From contig NZ_CP040753.1 of NCBI RefSeq assembly GCF_006064855.1, positions 1,860,001-1,924,000 on the forward strand: a DNA stretch of 64,000 nucleotides, written 5' to 3'. A model generated the notes under the pieces. It saw only the letters and a list, made by a program, of their open reading frames with translations, had not been told where the DNA came from and did not search any database. Source of the DNA: Sulfitobacter sp. BSw21498 (GTDB taxonomy: Bacteria; Pseudomonadota; Alphaproteobacteria; Rhodobacterales; Rhodobacteraceae). The position numbers were made by a program, and so were the translations under genes. Below are positions 1 to 8,052 of the stretch, in pieces. The stretch's first letter is position 1. The number at the start of each line of letters is the position of its first letter.

Positions 1-206
1 GTGGCCAGCAGATGCCCATTCGCGAGCGGCGTCATCCACACGTTTTCATAGGCAGGCGGCACCGCCATCGCCTCGAGCCGCGCGCGTTCCGCCCCGCGGG
101 CAATCATTGTCCCGTCTGGCGCTTTATAGGTGAACCCGCGCCCGTGGCGCTGGCGGGCAATGCCGGGGCGGTCATCCCCGTAATAGGTCAGCCCCGCGCC
201 GCCCAT
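1..206 (-). CDS. DNA topoisomerase IB, N-terminal fragment (cut by window edge)
   Basis: Only the first 68 codons are inside the window; the gene runs off the left end. Reading leftwards from the ATG at 206-204, the product starts MGGAGLTYYGDDRPGIAR and continues with GRGFTYKAPDG and VPPAYENVWMTP. This matches the N-terminal domain of bacterial type IB (eukaryote-like) topoisomerases, which relax supercoils through a 3'-phosphotyrosyl intermediate. The catalytic Tyr and the Arg/His residues lie outside the window, so activity cannot be judged. The start lies 4 bases beyond the stop of the DUF2945 gene, so the two are probably co-transcribed. The family call rests on a short stretch, but the motif string is characteristic. 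Confidence 0.8.
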   Translation of the reverse strand, partial: MGGAGLTYYGDDRPGIARQRHGRGFTYKAPDGTMIARGAERARLEAMAVPPAYENVWMTPLANGHLLA

Positions 207-210
207 CCGG

Positions 211-426
211 TCAGGTCGCCTCGACTTCGGAGGAAAGCTTGAGCACCTCATCCCCGTCGTCCTGTTCGATCAACAACGCGGGATCATCGTCAGACCCGTT
301 GCGGGTGACCTCTGACCCTTTCAGGGTGCGTGTCACGCTTTTGGTAAACCGTTCCGTCACTTCGCCGGTGGCTGTGCCTTGCCCCCAGTCCCATTTCACT
401 TTCGTGCCTTTGGAAATACCAGACAT
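211..426 (-). CDS. DUF2945 (hypervirulence-associated TUDOR-like) small protein
   Basis: A 71-residue soluble acidic protein. It begins MSGISKGTKVKWDWGQGTAT and has the KGTKVKWDWGQG...GEV pattern of the DUF2945 family, an SH3/Tudor-like small barrel of unknown biochemical role. The middle (VTRTLKGSEVTR, NGSDDDPALLIEQ) and the C-terminal LKLSSEV also fit. No catalytic residues are expected. It ends 4 bases before the topoisomerase IB start on the same strand. Function is unknown; the family assignment is fairly secure. Confidence 0.8.
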   Translation of the reverse strand: MSGISKGTKVKWDWGQGTATGEVTERFTKSVTRTLKGSEVTRNGSDDDPALLIEQDDGDEVLKLSSEVEAT

Positions 427-492
427 CGTCGTTCCCCCCCAACTGCTGTGTATGGAGGGATAACCATGGATGCGAGAAACGGTTCCCGCCGC

Positions 493-1299
493 TTAGACGC
501 GCCAGCGCAACACGCGCGTCTCGATCGCCGCGATCACGGCACTGACGCAGACCCCCAGCACCGACAGCGTCACCACGCCCGCAAACAGGCGTTCAAGGTC
601 ATACAGGCTGCCGGCCTCAAGGATATATGCCCCGATGCCATATTCCGCGCCCAGCATTTCAGCGGCCACAAGCAGAATAATCGCAATCGCCAAGGAAATC
701 CGCAGCCCCGACAAAATGCCCGGCATCGCCCCTGGCAGAACGATTTTTCGCACGATCGACCACCATGACAGGCCAAAGCTTTGCCCCATCCGGATCAGCC
801 CGCGGTCCACGTTGTCCACCGCCGCATAGGTCGCCACGACCGTTGGCGTGAACGTCCCAAAGGCGATCAGTGCATATTTACTGCCCTCGTCAATGCCGAA
901 CCAGATCACGAACAGCGGCAGCAGCGCGATCTTGGGGATCGGGAACAGCGCCGCAACGAGGGGCACCAGCCCTGCGCGCACGTAGCTGAACAACCCGATC
1001 ATAACGCCCACGCCCACGCCGACCAAAGCGCCAAGGGTCGCCCCCACGGCCAGCCGGCTAAGCGACGGGGCAAGATGTTTATACAGCATTCCCGATTGCC
1101 ACAGCTCGACAAAGGTCATCGCCACATCCGACGGGCGCGGCAAGGTGAGGTTCGTGATAAACCCACTGCGCGTTCCCCATTCAGCAAAGAGGATCAGCAG
1201 GACAAAGACCAGAATACCCATGCCCCGCCGCTGTTTCGGAGCGAACCCGCCCCCGCGAAAATCGACGCGGCGGCTGGTTGTGTGTGCTGTGTCAGACAT
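493..1299 (-). CDS. ABC transporter permease, SsuC/TauC/nitrate type
   Basis: A 268-residue inner-membrane permease. It has a first transmembrane segment at about residues 28-46 (MGILVFVLLILFAEW), several further hydrophobic helices, and a cytoplasmic EAA-type coupling loop around WWSIVRKIVLPGAMPGI that contacts the ATPase. Length and layout fit the BPD_transp_1 permeases of aliphatic sulfonate, taurine, nitrate and thiamine-precursor importers. Its start overlaps the ATPase stop by 8 bases, so it is the last gene of the operon binding protein - ATPase - permease. The substrate cannot be read from the permease. Confidence 0.9.
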   Translation of the reverse strand: MSDTAHTTSRRVDFRGGGFAPKQRRGMGILVFVLLILFAEWGTRSGFITNLTLPRPSDVAMTFVELWQSGMLYKHLAPSLSRLAVGATLGALVGVGVGVMIGLFSYVRAGLVPLVAALFPIPKIALLPLFVIWFGIDEGSKYALIAFGTFTPTVVATYAAVDNVDRGLIRMGQSFGLSWWSIVRKIVLPGAMPGILSGLRISLAIAIILLVAAEMLGAEYGIGAYILEAGSLYDLERLFAGVVTLSVLGVCVSAVIAAIETRVLRWRV

Positions 1300-2059
1300 G
1301 AATTAGCTCCGCATCGGCGGCAGCGGCTTCTTCGCGCATCAGCCCCCACAAATGTTGTTGTTGCGCCTCAAGGGCGGCGTCGCCATAGGCGCGCTCTGCC
1401 AGCGGGGTGGTCAGATCAACCACCTCGCGGATTTGTCCGGGACGGCGCGACAGGACCACGATCTTATGCCCCAGACGCACGGCCTCTGCCAGATTGTGCG
1501 TGACATAGACGGCGGTGAAAGGCTGGCGTGTCCACAGGCTGATCAGATCGTCCATCAACAGTTCGCGCGTCTGGCTGTCCAGCGCGCTGAGCGGTTCGTC
1601 CATCAACATCACCGCAGGGTTAACCGCCAAGGCGCGTGCAATGGCCACCCGCTGTTTCATCCCGCCAGAAAGCTGTTTGGGCAGGGCATCGGCAAATTCG
1701 GTCAGCTTGGTACGCGCCAGCACATCGTCGATGATCCGCGCCCGCGCAGCGGCGTCCAGCCCGTGATCCTCAAGCACCAGCGCCACATTGCCGCGCACGC
1801 TGCGCCACGGCAGCAAAGCGAAATCCTGGAACACATAGGTCAGCGGGTTCAGACAGCCAGCAGGCGGTGTGCCCAGTTGCAGCACCTCGCCCGACGTCGG
1901 CTGCTCCAGCCCGCCAAGCATCCGCAGCAGGGTCGACTTGCCACAGCCCGAAGGCCCGACGATGCAGACAATCTGCCCCGACGGTATATCAAGGCTGATG
2001 TCGCGCAGCACTTCGGTCTCGCCATAGTAATGGCTGACGTTCGCTAACCTAAGATCCAT
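1292..2059 (-). CDS. ABC transporter ATP-binding protein, SsuB/TauB type
   Basis: A 255-residue nucleotide-binding subunit that powers import. The Walker A motif GPSGCGKST is at residues 35-43, and the Q-loop is near YVFQDFALLPWRS. The signature is LSGGMKQRVAIARAL, Walker B is VMLMDEPLSALD, and the H-loop is VYVTHNLAEA. All key residues are intact. The ATG at 2059 is preceded by AGGACGG. A hairpin lies in the 69-base gap between this gene and the binding-protein gene upstream. The family covers nitrate, sulfonate, taurine and pyrimidine-precursor importers; the specificity is unknown. Confidence 0.92.
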   Translation of the reverse strand: MDLRLANVSHYYGETEVLRDISLDIPSGQIVCIVGPSGCGKSTLLRMLGGLEQPTSGEVLQLGTPPAGCLNPLTYVFQDFALLPWRSVRGNVALVLEDHGLDAAARARIIDDVLARTKLTEFADALPKQLSGGMKQRVAIARALAVNPAVMLMDEPLSALDSQTRELLMDDLISLWTRQPFTAVYVTHNLAEAVRLGHKIVVLSRRPGQIREVVDLTTPLAERAYGDAALEAQQQHLWGLMREEAAAADAELIHV

Positions 2060-2085
2060 GAGAACCGTCCTGAAATATCAAAGGC

Positions 2086-2102
2086 CGGGCAAAGGATGCC
2101 CG
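2086..2102. repeat. Intercistronic hairpin after the binding-protein gene
   Basis: CGGGCA and TGCCCG form a perfect 6 bp stem around a 5-base loop. It sits between the binding-protein stop and the ATPase start, with no U-run on the transcript strand. It is better read as an mRNA 3'-end stabiliser or partial attenuator than as a full terminator. Confidence 0.5.
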
Positions 2103-2128
2103 ACCTTACGTTGGTAAAGGGGACGCGA

Positions 2129-3148
2129 TCAGGCGCCGATGGTGTCGACGAACGACGTGTCGATCAGTGTCTCAAGCGTGATATCCGCATCCACCAGACC
2201 TTCGGACTGGAACCACTCAAGCTGGTCGCGCACCGATGCCACGTTCAACGCGGCACCCTCGTTCAGACGCATGGTGCCGTTGACGATGCCCGGTGTCGCG
2301 GCCTCTAGCGTCTTGTCGGTATAGACATAGTTGTGGATCAGCTTGACCATTTCGGCCACGCCTTCAGCGCCGGCGGTCTGTTCGATCATCGCCGCGTTGT
2401 AGTCGGCAGCCCCCTTGGCATAGGCCGCAAGGTAATCCTGCGTTTGCTGCTTTTCGTCGGTCGCATTCTTGGTCGAGGTAAAGACCGTGGTGACCTGATA
2501 GTCGGGCAGATAGTCGGACACGTTCCCGATGATATGTACCGCGCCCGACCCCGCCAGTGGTTTGGCGATATGCGGCACGATCGACCAAGCATCAATCTGG
2601 CCGGTTTTCAGCGCACCGATGATTGCACCGACTTTTTGCAACGGCTTGAACGACAGGTTGATCCCCTCGGCCTGCGCCATCTTTGAGCCCATGTAGTGAA
2701 AAGACGATCCCGCCGTGGTCATGCCATAGCTTTTCCCGTCCAGCATCGCAGGCGCAGTCACACCGGCCTGATAGGCCGCGTCAGAGGCTAGAAACTTCTG
2801 CCCGTCGATGCCCTTTTCCTCGGACAGCGCACCGCCAATAACCTTGATCGCGCCCTTGTCCGCTAGCGACACCAACCCGCCCGAAACCGCAGTCACGGCA
2901 TAATCGACATCACCGCTGGCAATCGCCACGGCCATTGGTTGTGCCGCCTGAAAGAACTTGATCTCAACGTCCAGACCAGCCTGTTTGAAATACTCGCGCT
3001 GATAAGCCACGAACGTGCCTGAATGGCTGGTAAAGCGCAGCGCACCCAACGTGATCTTTTTACCTTGCGCAATGGCCGGCACGGCCAGCCCGACGGCAGC
3101 GGCAGCGCCCATGGTGGCCAGTGTCTGGCGGCGGTTGAATGTGGTCAT
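2129..3148 (-). CDS. ABC transporter substrate-binding protein, NMT1/SsuA-like
   Basis: A 339-residue periplasmic binding protein, first gene of the uptake operon. The start at 3148 is chosen because GGGGAGGAT stands just upstream and because it begins a clear export signal: Arg6-Arg7 followed by a hydrophobic Ala-rich stretch ending near AIAQ (about residue 28). The twin Arg suggests Tat export. The mature protein has the NMT1/THI5-like fold pattern (LGALRFTSHSGTFVAYQREY, then a DVDYAVTAVSGG segment). Related proteins bind sulfonates, taurine, nitrate or thiamine precursors; nothing visible decides among them. A longer frame extends upstream but lacks a ribosome-binding site. Confidence 0.88.
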   Translation of the reverse strand: MTTFNRRQTLATMGAAAAVGLAVPAIAQGKKITLGALRFTSHSGTFVAYQREYFKQAGLDVEIKFFQAAQPMAVAIASGDVDYAVTAVSGGLVSLADKGAIKVIGGALSEEKGIDGQKFLASDAAYQAGVTAPAMLDGKSYGMTTAGSSFHYMGSKMAQAEGINLSFKPLQKVGAIIGALKTGQIDAWSIVPHIAKPLAGSGAVHIIGNVSDYLPDYQVTTVFTSTKNATDEKQQTQDYLAAYAKGAADYNAAMIEQTAGAEGVAEMVKLIHNYVYTDKTLEAATPGIVNGTMRLNEGAALNVASVRDQLEWFQSEGLVDADITLETLIDTSFVDTIGA

Positions 3149-3386
3149 GATATCCTCCCCTTGGATTTGTGCGCACAATGGGTCGTGGCATGACGTAGTG
3201 TCAAGCACGCGCCCCGCGAAAACACCCCCTCGCGCCCGCATGACCAGCAACGTAATCGCGCCACGGCGGCTTCCAAATGGCCGCAAATCATCGCCGAAGG
3301 CTCCCCAGATTGCCTCCGACAGCGACATTGCCTATATGGGCGCAAAGGGTGCTCCTGCCCGTCCCCACCACAAAAGGCCCGATCTC

Positions 3387-4076
3387 ATGACCTTCGACCG
3401 TTCGATCAAAATCGCCCCGTCTATTCTTGCTGCCGACTTTGCCAATTTTGGAGCCGAGTGCGAAGCCATCGAGGCGCAAGGCGCAGACTGGGTACATGTC
3501 GATGTGATGGACGGGCATTTCGTCCCGAACATCAGCTTTGGCCCAACCACATGCGCCGCGATCCGGCCCCACATCAAGGGCGTGATGGACGTGCACCTGA
3601 TGATCGAACCTGTTGATCCCTATATCGACGCGTTTGCCAAGGCCGGTGCCGACGTGATCACCGCCCACGTAGAGGCCGGCCCCCACATCCACCGCACGCT
3701 GCAAGCGATCCGGGGCGCGGGTGCCAAGGCCGGTGTCGCGCTCAACCCCGGCACGCCTGCCTCTGCAGTAGAGCACCTGTTGGACGTCGCCGATCTGGTC
3801 TGTGTGATGACAGTGAACCCTGGCTTTGGCGGACAAAAATTTATCGACATGAGCGACAAGATCCGCACTCTGCGTGCGATGATCGGCGACCGTCCGGTTC
3901 ATATCGAAATTGACGGCGGCGTTGATGTGAACACTGCGTCCAGCGTGGCGCAAGCAGGGGCCGATGTGCTGGTCGCAGGCTCTGCCGTGTTCCGTGGCGG
4001 GTCCGTCAGCAACCCCGCGCCCTACGGCGAAAATATCCGCGCCATCCGCGCCGCAGCCGAGGGCATTTACGCCTAA
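3387..4076 (+). CDS. rpe: Ribulose-phosphate 3-epimerase
   Basis: A 229-residue TIM-barrel enzyme that interconverts D-ribulose 5-phosphate and D-xylulose 5-phosphate in the pentose phosphate and Calvin pathways. Metal ligands and catalytic acids are all visible: His37 and Asp39 in VHVDVMDGHFVPN, His70 in DVHLMIEP, and Asp176 in HIEIDGGV. The phosphate-binding loop MTVNPGFGGQKF is present. The start MTFDRSIKIAPSILAADF matches the usual family N-terminus. It is a single-gene unit that ends at a hairpin terminator and is divergent from the ABC operon. Confidence 0.96.
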   Translation: MTFDRSIKIAPSILAADFANFGAECEAIEAQGADWVHVDVMDGHFVPNISFGPTTCAAIRPHIKGVMDVHLMIEPVDPYIDAFAKAGADVITAHVEAGPHIHRTLQAIRGAGAKAGVALNPGTPASAVEHLLDVADLVCVMTVNPGFGGQKFIDMSDKIRTLRAMIGDRPVHIEIDGGVDVNTASSVAQAGADVLVAGSAVFRGGSVSNPAPYGENIRAIRAAAEGIYA

Positions 4077-4102
4077 GCGCCAGCGCAGCAACACTTTCGG
4101 AC

Positions 4103-4139
4103 AAAAAGGCCGGCACCCACCACAGGGACCGGCCTTTTT
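4103..4139. terminator. Bidirectional Rho-independent terminator
   Basis: AAAAAGGCCGG and CCGGCCTTTTT form an 11 bp inverted repeat with A- and T-runs at its ends, between convergent rpe and the acyl-CoA ligase gene. It can terminate transcription on both strands. Confidence 0.9.
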
Positions 4140-4161
4140 CTATTGGGTATCCCAAAGGCTA

Positions 4162-5655
4162 TTAGGCAAGCTGGTCCTTGAACGTCTCGATCAGCTTGTG
4201 CTTGAGAATCTTGCCCGTAGGTGCCGCGGGCAGTGACGTCCCGATGATGAACTGGCTGGGGCGCTTATAACCGGTCAGCCGCTCTTTGACGAAGGCCTTG
4301 AGATCTTGCGGGTCAAGCGTGTCACCCTCCGCAATCTGGACAAAAGCCAGAACCTCTTCGTCATTGCCGGTGGACCGGCCGACCACAGCGGCCTGAATAA
4401 CCTGCGGGTGATCGTTGATCGCGGCCTCGACTTCGGGCGGATAAACGTTGAACCCGCCGTGGATGATCAGCTCTTTCGAGCGTCCCAGAATGTGCAGGTG
4501 GCCGTGCTCATCGAAGGTCCCCAGATCGCCCGTGCGCAACCAACCGTCAGCACTCAGTACCTTGGCCGTCTCTGTCGGGTTCTTGTAGTAGCCCTTCATC
4601 ACATGCGCCCCGCGGGTCAGGACCTCGCCCTTGCCGTTGGTGCCCCCCTCGACGGTATCGTCGATCTTGGTCTCGATGCCAGGCAACGAAGGCCCGACCG
4701 AAATATCAGGCGATCCCAGCGGGTTACTGGTGGCCGAGATACCAGCCGTGGATTCCGTCATGCCATAGCCATTCTGGATCGCGACGCCATAGAACCCTTC
4801 GGCCTTGCGCTTCCATGTCGGGTCAAGCGGCGCCGCCCCCGACGACACATAGCGCAGCGTTTCGGAGTTCAGCTGCGTGAGCCCTTGTTCCTTGGTGTAT
4901 TGCATCAACAGCGCGTGCATCTGTGGCACGGCGGACAGGAAATTCACCCCCGTGGTCAGGGCTTGATAGAGTTTTTCGGCCGAAAAACGCGCCTCCAGCC
5001 GGATTTCGGCACCGGCACAGGATGATGCGGTCATGACCGAGCACAGACCAAAGACGTGGGTCAGCGGCAGCACGCCATAGACCACATCGCCCGGATTGAT
5101 CCCGCGCAGTTTCGCCGACGCCTTGCCGCCAAAGCGCACGTTGGCGTGGGTCAGCATTACACCTTTGGGATCGCCCGTGGTGCCCGTGGTATAAAGCAGC
5201 ACGGCCACATCGCTTAGCTCATCATCGGGGTTGCTTGCGATCGGCGTGGCCAGATGCATCGTGCCAAAGGCGCCGGTGATTTCTGCGGCGTTCAGAGTTT
5301 CGGCGTGGACTGTTGCATCAGATGAAGCATGGCAGGTCAGCACCACCGCAGCCGGCGCCGCATGGTCGATGATCCGCTGGATTTCGCCCGCACTTTGCCG
5401 TGCATTGACGGGAATAATGACCGCACCGGCTTTCCATGTGCCAAACACGGTCGCCACGGCGGCGGCACAGTTTTCCGACAGCATCAGGACGCGGTCATTG
5501 GGCTGCACACCGGCATCCTTGAGCGCCTGCGCGATGTCGTCGCTTGCCTTGTCGAACATTTTGTACGTCCAGCGTACCCCTGTGCTGTCACTCAGCGCGG
5601 GCGCGTCCCCGCGTGCGGCCACTTGATCCGCCAGAAATTGCTCTACACGTACCAT
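4162..5655 (-). CDS. Acyl-CoA ligase (AMP-forming; PimA/long-chain type)
   Basis: A 497-residue member of the ANL adenylating superfamily that activates a carboxylic acid to its CoA thioester through an acyl-AMP. The P-loop is LLYTTGTTGDPKGVMLTH, the A5 motif is YGMTEST, and the hinge region runs GWLRTGDLG to GRSKELIIHGGFNVYPPEVE. The catalytic Lys is in PTGKILKHKL near the C-terminus. The start MVRVEQFLADQ at 5655 is favoured by the purine-rich GGGGAGGCAGGGA upstream; an in-frame extension to 5721 lacks support. It is the last gene of the beta-oxidation run, where it would prime the acid imported by the TRAP system. The exact acid is not known. Confidence 0.92.
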   Translation of the reverse strand: MVRVEQFLADQVAARGDAPALSDSTGVRWTYKMFDKASDDIAQALKDAGVQPNDRVLMLSENCAAAVATVFGTWKAGAVIIPVNARQSAGEIQRIIDHAAPAAVVLTCHASSDATVHAETLNAAEITGAFGTMHLATPIASNPDDELSDVAVLLYTTGTTGDPKGVMLTHANVRFGGKASAKLRGINPGDVVYGVLPLTHVFGLCSVMTASSCAGAEIRLEARFSAEKLYQALTTGVNFLSAVPQMHALLMQYTKEQGLTQLNSETLRYVSSGAAPLDPTWKRKAEGFYGVAIQNGYGMTESTAGISATSNPLGSPDISVGPSLPGIETKIDDTVEGGTNGKGEVLTRGAHVMKGYYKNPTETAKVLSADGWLRTGDLGTFDEHGHLHILGRSKELIIHGGFNVYPPEVEAAINDHPQVIQAAVVGRSTGNDEEVLAFVQIAEGDTLDPQDLKAFVKERLTGYKRPSQFIIGTSLPAAPTGKILKHKLIETFKDQLA

Positions 5656-5739
5656 AATATTCCCTGCCTCCCCGCAGTCAGTCAGAACCCGGTCAGCGCG
5701 TCTGGCTGCGGGTTGGGTCAATAGATCGGTGGCTGAGGC

Positions 5740-6513
5740 TCAGCCGCCGTAATTCGGTGTGCGCTTTTCCAAGAAAGCGGCGATGCCTTCGGCGGCCTCA
5801 TCAGCGCCGGTGGCGTGGGCCATCGCATCGCATTCCGCGTCCAGCTGGTCAGCCTCGGACACGTCATAGCCCTGCGCGACCAAGCCGCGGATCACCCCTT
5901 GGGCATCGCGGGGTCCTGCGGCCAAACGATCGGCCAGCGCCATAGCAGCATCAAACGCGCCACCTTTTTCGGTGACGACATTCACCACGCCCAGATCATG
6001 CATCCGCTCTACCGTCACGGGCTGCGCCAGCAGACACATCTCCATGGCGAGCTGACGCGGCAAGGCGCGGGCAAGCGAGGCGGTCAGCCCCCCGTCGGGC
6101 ACCAGACCCGCCTTGACGTAGGCGGCGGCGAATTTGGCACCGGCTGCAGCAACGACCAGATCGCAGGCCAACGCAAAGGACAGCCCTGCCCCGGCAGCAC
6201 CGCCTTCGACGGCGGCAATGACCGGCACCGGGCTGGACCGGATTGCGCGGATCAGGCTGTGCAATTCGTTGATCTTGCCGCGGCGTTCATCCTTGGGCAT
6301 GTCGCGGCGCGCGATCAGGACGTTCAGATCGCCCCCTGCGCAAAAGAAATCGCCTTCGGAGGTCAGGATCACGGCACGGATGCGCGGCTCGGCGGCCATT
6401 TCAATCGCTTGCGCGATGCAGGCGTAAAGCTCGGGCGACAATGCGCCCCGCTTGTGCGCGTTTCCGTTCCAGATGACGATGCGGTCACCCTTGTCTTCGA
6501 TCCGAGCGCTCAT
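5740..6513 (-). CDS. Crotonase-fold enzyme, PaaG-like enoyl-CoA isomerase
   Basis: A 257-residue crotonase-superfamily protein. The oxyanion-hole segments are present (FFCAGGDL at residues 56-63 and EGGAAGAG around 103-110). Both Glu residues of canonical enoyl-CoA hydratase are replaced: the residue equivalent to Glu144 is Ser112 and that equivalent to Glu164 is Tyr132. Asp140 in GLVPDGG is retained, as in PaaG (1,2-epoxyphenylacetyl-CoA isomerase) and related double-bond isomerases. I therefore infer isomerase or ring-oxepin chemistry rather than plain hydration. The 3' end of the thioesterase gene overlaps its start by 4 bases. It lies between the thioesterase and ligase genes in the acid-degradation run. 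Confidence 0.85.
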   Translation of the reverse strand: MSARIEDKGDRIVIWNGNAHKRGALSPELYACIAQAIEMAAEPRIRAVILTSEGDFFCAGGDLNVLIARRDMPKDERRGKINELHSLIRAIRSSPVPVIAAVEGGAAGAGLSFALACDLVVAAAGAKFAAAYVKAGLVPDGGLTASLARALPRQLAMEMCLLAQPVTVERMHDLGVVNVVTEKGGAFDAAMALADRLAAGPRDAQGVIRGLVAQGYDVSEADQLDAECDAMAHATGADEAAEGIAAFLEKRTPNYGG

Positions 6514-6971
6514 TTCAGTTTCTCCTGAGGGACGCGTTTGAACACGCCTGTGGATGTCGCAATGACCGTGCCGTCTTCGTGGACGAGTTCAGCGTCGATA
6601 TAAAGCAGACTGCGGCCACCGCCCTTGATCGTGCCGGTCGCGGTCACGCGACCTGGCATACCAGCGGCCAGAAACTGCGTCGTCAGCGAAATCGTGAGAA
6701 ACGGGTTCTGGCCCGTGGGGTCCACGCTGAGCGATCCGGTCATGCCACAGGCGTTATCCAGCAATGTGGCGGCAATACCGCCATGAAGAACCCCATGGCG
6801 GTTAAAGTGCTGCGGACCCAGATCAAGAAAGCAGCGCCCGTGGGCCTTGTCGGATATGTCCACGACATATCCGACAAGGGTTTGGGTGCCTGTCTCGTCC
6901 CGGATCAGCTGGCTTTCATCAAGCGGCTGCAAGGGCAATGAAACGCTCCAGATGGTGGTCTGTGTCGCCAA
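6510..6971 (-). CDS. PaaI-family hotdog thioesterase
   Basis: A hotdog-fold acyl-CoA thioesterase of up to 153 residues. The family motif HFNRHGVLHGGIAATLLDN is present (HGG loop and acid on the central helix). PaaI-type enzymes hydrolyse stalled acyl- or aryl-CoA intermediates and free CoA during degradation. The ATG at 6971 makes a 53-base overlap with the acyl-CoA dehydrogenase gene. In-frame TTG codons close to that gene's stop could be the true start, so the first 10-15 residues are uncertain. The coding region contains a perfect 16 bp inverted repeat at 6845-6879. Confidence 0.87.
   Translation of the reverse strand: MATQTTIWSVSLPLQPLDESQLIRDETGTQTLVGYVVDISDKAHGRCFLDLGPQHFNRHGVLHGGIAATLLDNACGMTGSLSVDPTGQNPFLTISLTTQFLAAGMPGRVTATGTIKGGGRSLLYIDAELVHEDGTVIATSTGVFKRVPQEKLK
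6845..6879. repeat. Perfect 16 bp inverted repeat inside the thioesterase gene
   Basis: Left arm CCTTGTCGGATATGTC (6845-6860), loop CAC (6861-6863), right arm GACATATCCGACAAGG (6864-6879). It lies within codons for VGYVVDISDK of the thioesterase. The 3-base loop and 16 paired bases would form a very stable RNA hairpin in the coding message. No mobile element is attached to it. Confidence 0.9.
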
Positions 6972-8052
6972 AGCGGTGATCGGCCATGATGATACGCTTG
7001 GCGATATGAGCCAGTTCGTATTCTTGGGTCATGGCGATACCACCGTGCATCTGGATGCTGTCTTCGGCAACCAGACGGCCCGCGCGGCCCAGCAGGTTCT
7101 TGGCGGCAGAGATATGGGTCTCGCGCGCTTTGTACTCCGCTTCGAGGTGGCCAGCCGCAACGATCACGGCGGAACGCGCCTGTTCCATCTCGATCAGCAG
7201 ATCGGACATCCGGTGCGCAAGCGCCTGGAAGGTGCCGATGGGCTTGCCGAACTGTTTGCGGGTCATCAGGTATTCACGGGTCAGGCGCGTTGCCGTTTCC
7301 ATGGCGCCCAATGTTTCGGCACAGATTGCGACGTTGGCCGCTGCGACGCGGGCCTCGATGGCCTTGAACGCCTTGCCGGCTTCACCCAGACGGGCAGAGG
7401 CAGGCACGGACACATCATCCAGCGTGACTTCGGCGGCACGGCCACCGGCCAACAGCGAATAGCCTTGCAGCGTGATGCCCTTGGCGTCCGCCGGAACGAG
7501 GAACAGCGAAATACCGTCTTCGTCGCCTGCCGCGCCGCTTTCGCGGGCAGAGACGATGAGCATGTCGGCGTTTTCTGCGTTGACCACAACAGCCTTGCGA
7601 CCGTTCAGCACGACGTTGTCGCCATCGGCCTTGGCCGTGGACGTGACCTGGTTCAGGTCATAGCGGCTGGTGGGTTCACCGTGGGCAAAGGCCACCTGCA
7701 GCGCGCCGCCGATCAGCTCTTCGATGTGGGCCTGCTGGTCATCATTGCCCAAATCGGCAATCAGACCGCCGCCCAGAATGGCCGTATCAAGGAAGGGTTC
7801 GACCACGCCCGCGCGGCCCAGTTCCTCGAACACAACTGCGATGTCGAAACCAGCGCCGCCAAAGCCGCCCTGATCTTCGGTGAACAGCGCGCCGATGACG
7901 CCCAGTTCGGCCAGACCGTTCCAGATATCCGCGGAAAAGCCGGAGTCGCTCTCGAGGATCTTGTTACGCGTTGCCGTGTCGTATTTGTCGCGCAGGAAAC
8001 GGCGCAGACTGTCTTGCAGCATTTGGCGTTCTTCTGTCAGGTCGAAGTTCAT
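6919..8052 (-). CDS. Acyl-CoA dehydrogenase, PimD-like small subunit
   Basis: A 377-residue FAD-dependent acyl-CoA dehydrogenase. It opens MNFDLTEERQMLQDSLRRFL, has the helical FAD/substrate region MTRKQFGKPIGTFQALAHRM, and ends with MHGGIAMTQEYELAHIAKR. The usual catalytic YEG-type Glu segment near the C-terminus is not seen, as is typical of the smaller partner in heteromeric dehydrogenases. It overlaps the larger dehydrogenase gene by 4 bases (ATGA), which suggests coupled translation and complex formation. The pairing resembles PimC/PimD of the Rhodopseudomonas pimelate operon. The substrate is inferred only from context. Confidence 0.88.
   Translation of the reverse strand: MNFDLTEERQMLQDSLRRFLRDKYDTATRNKILESDSGFSADIWNGLAELGVIGALFTEDQGGFGGAGFDIAVVFEELGRAGVVEPFLDTAILGGGLIADLGNDDQQAHIEELIGGALQVAFAHGEPTSRYDLNQVTSTAKADGDNVVLNGRKAVVVNAENADMLIVSARESGAAGDEDGISLFLVPADAKGITLQGYSLLAGGRAAEVTLDDVSVPASARLGEAGKAFKAIEARVAAANVAICAETLGAMETATRLTREYLMTRKQFGKPIGTFQALAHRMSDLLIEMEQARSAVIVAAGHLEAEYKARETHISAAKNLLGRAGRLVAEDSIQMHGGIAMTQEYELAHIAKRIIMADHRFGDTDHHLERFIALAAA

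Noticed and set aside
781..1503. Long plus-strand open frame opposite the ABC permease and ATPase genes
   Set aside because: It is an antisense reading of clear genes; the product is His/Arg/Gln-rich, typical of shadow frames in GC-rich DNA, and no ribosome-binding site or family match is seen.
3015..3386. N-terminal extension of the rpe frame by 124 codons
   Set aside because: The extra part is antisense to the binding-protein start, has no epimerase features, and the family N-terminus is at 3387.
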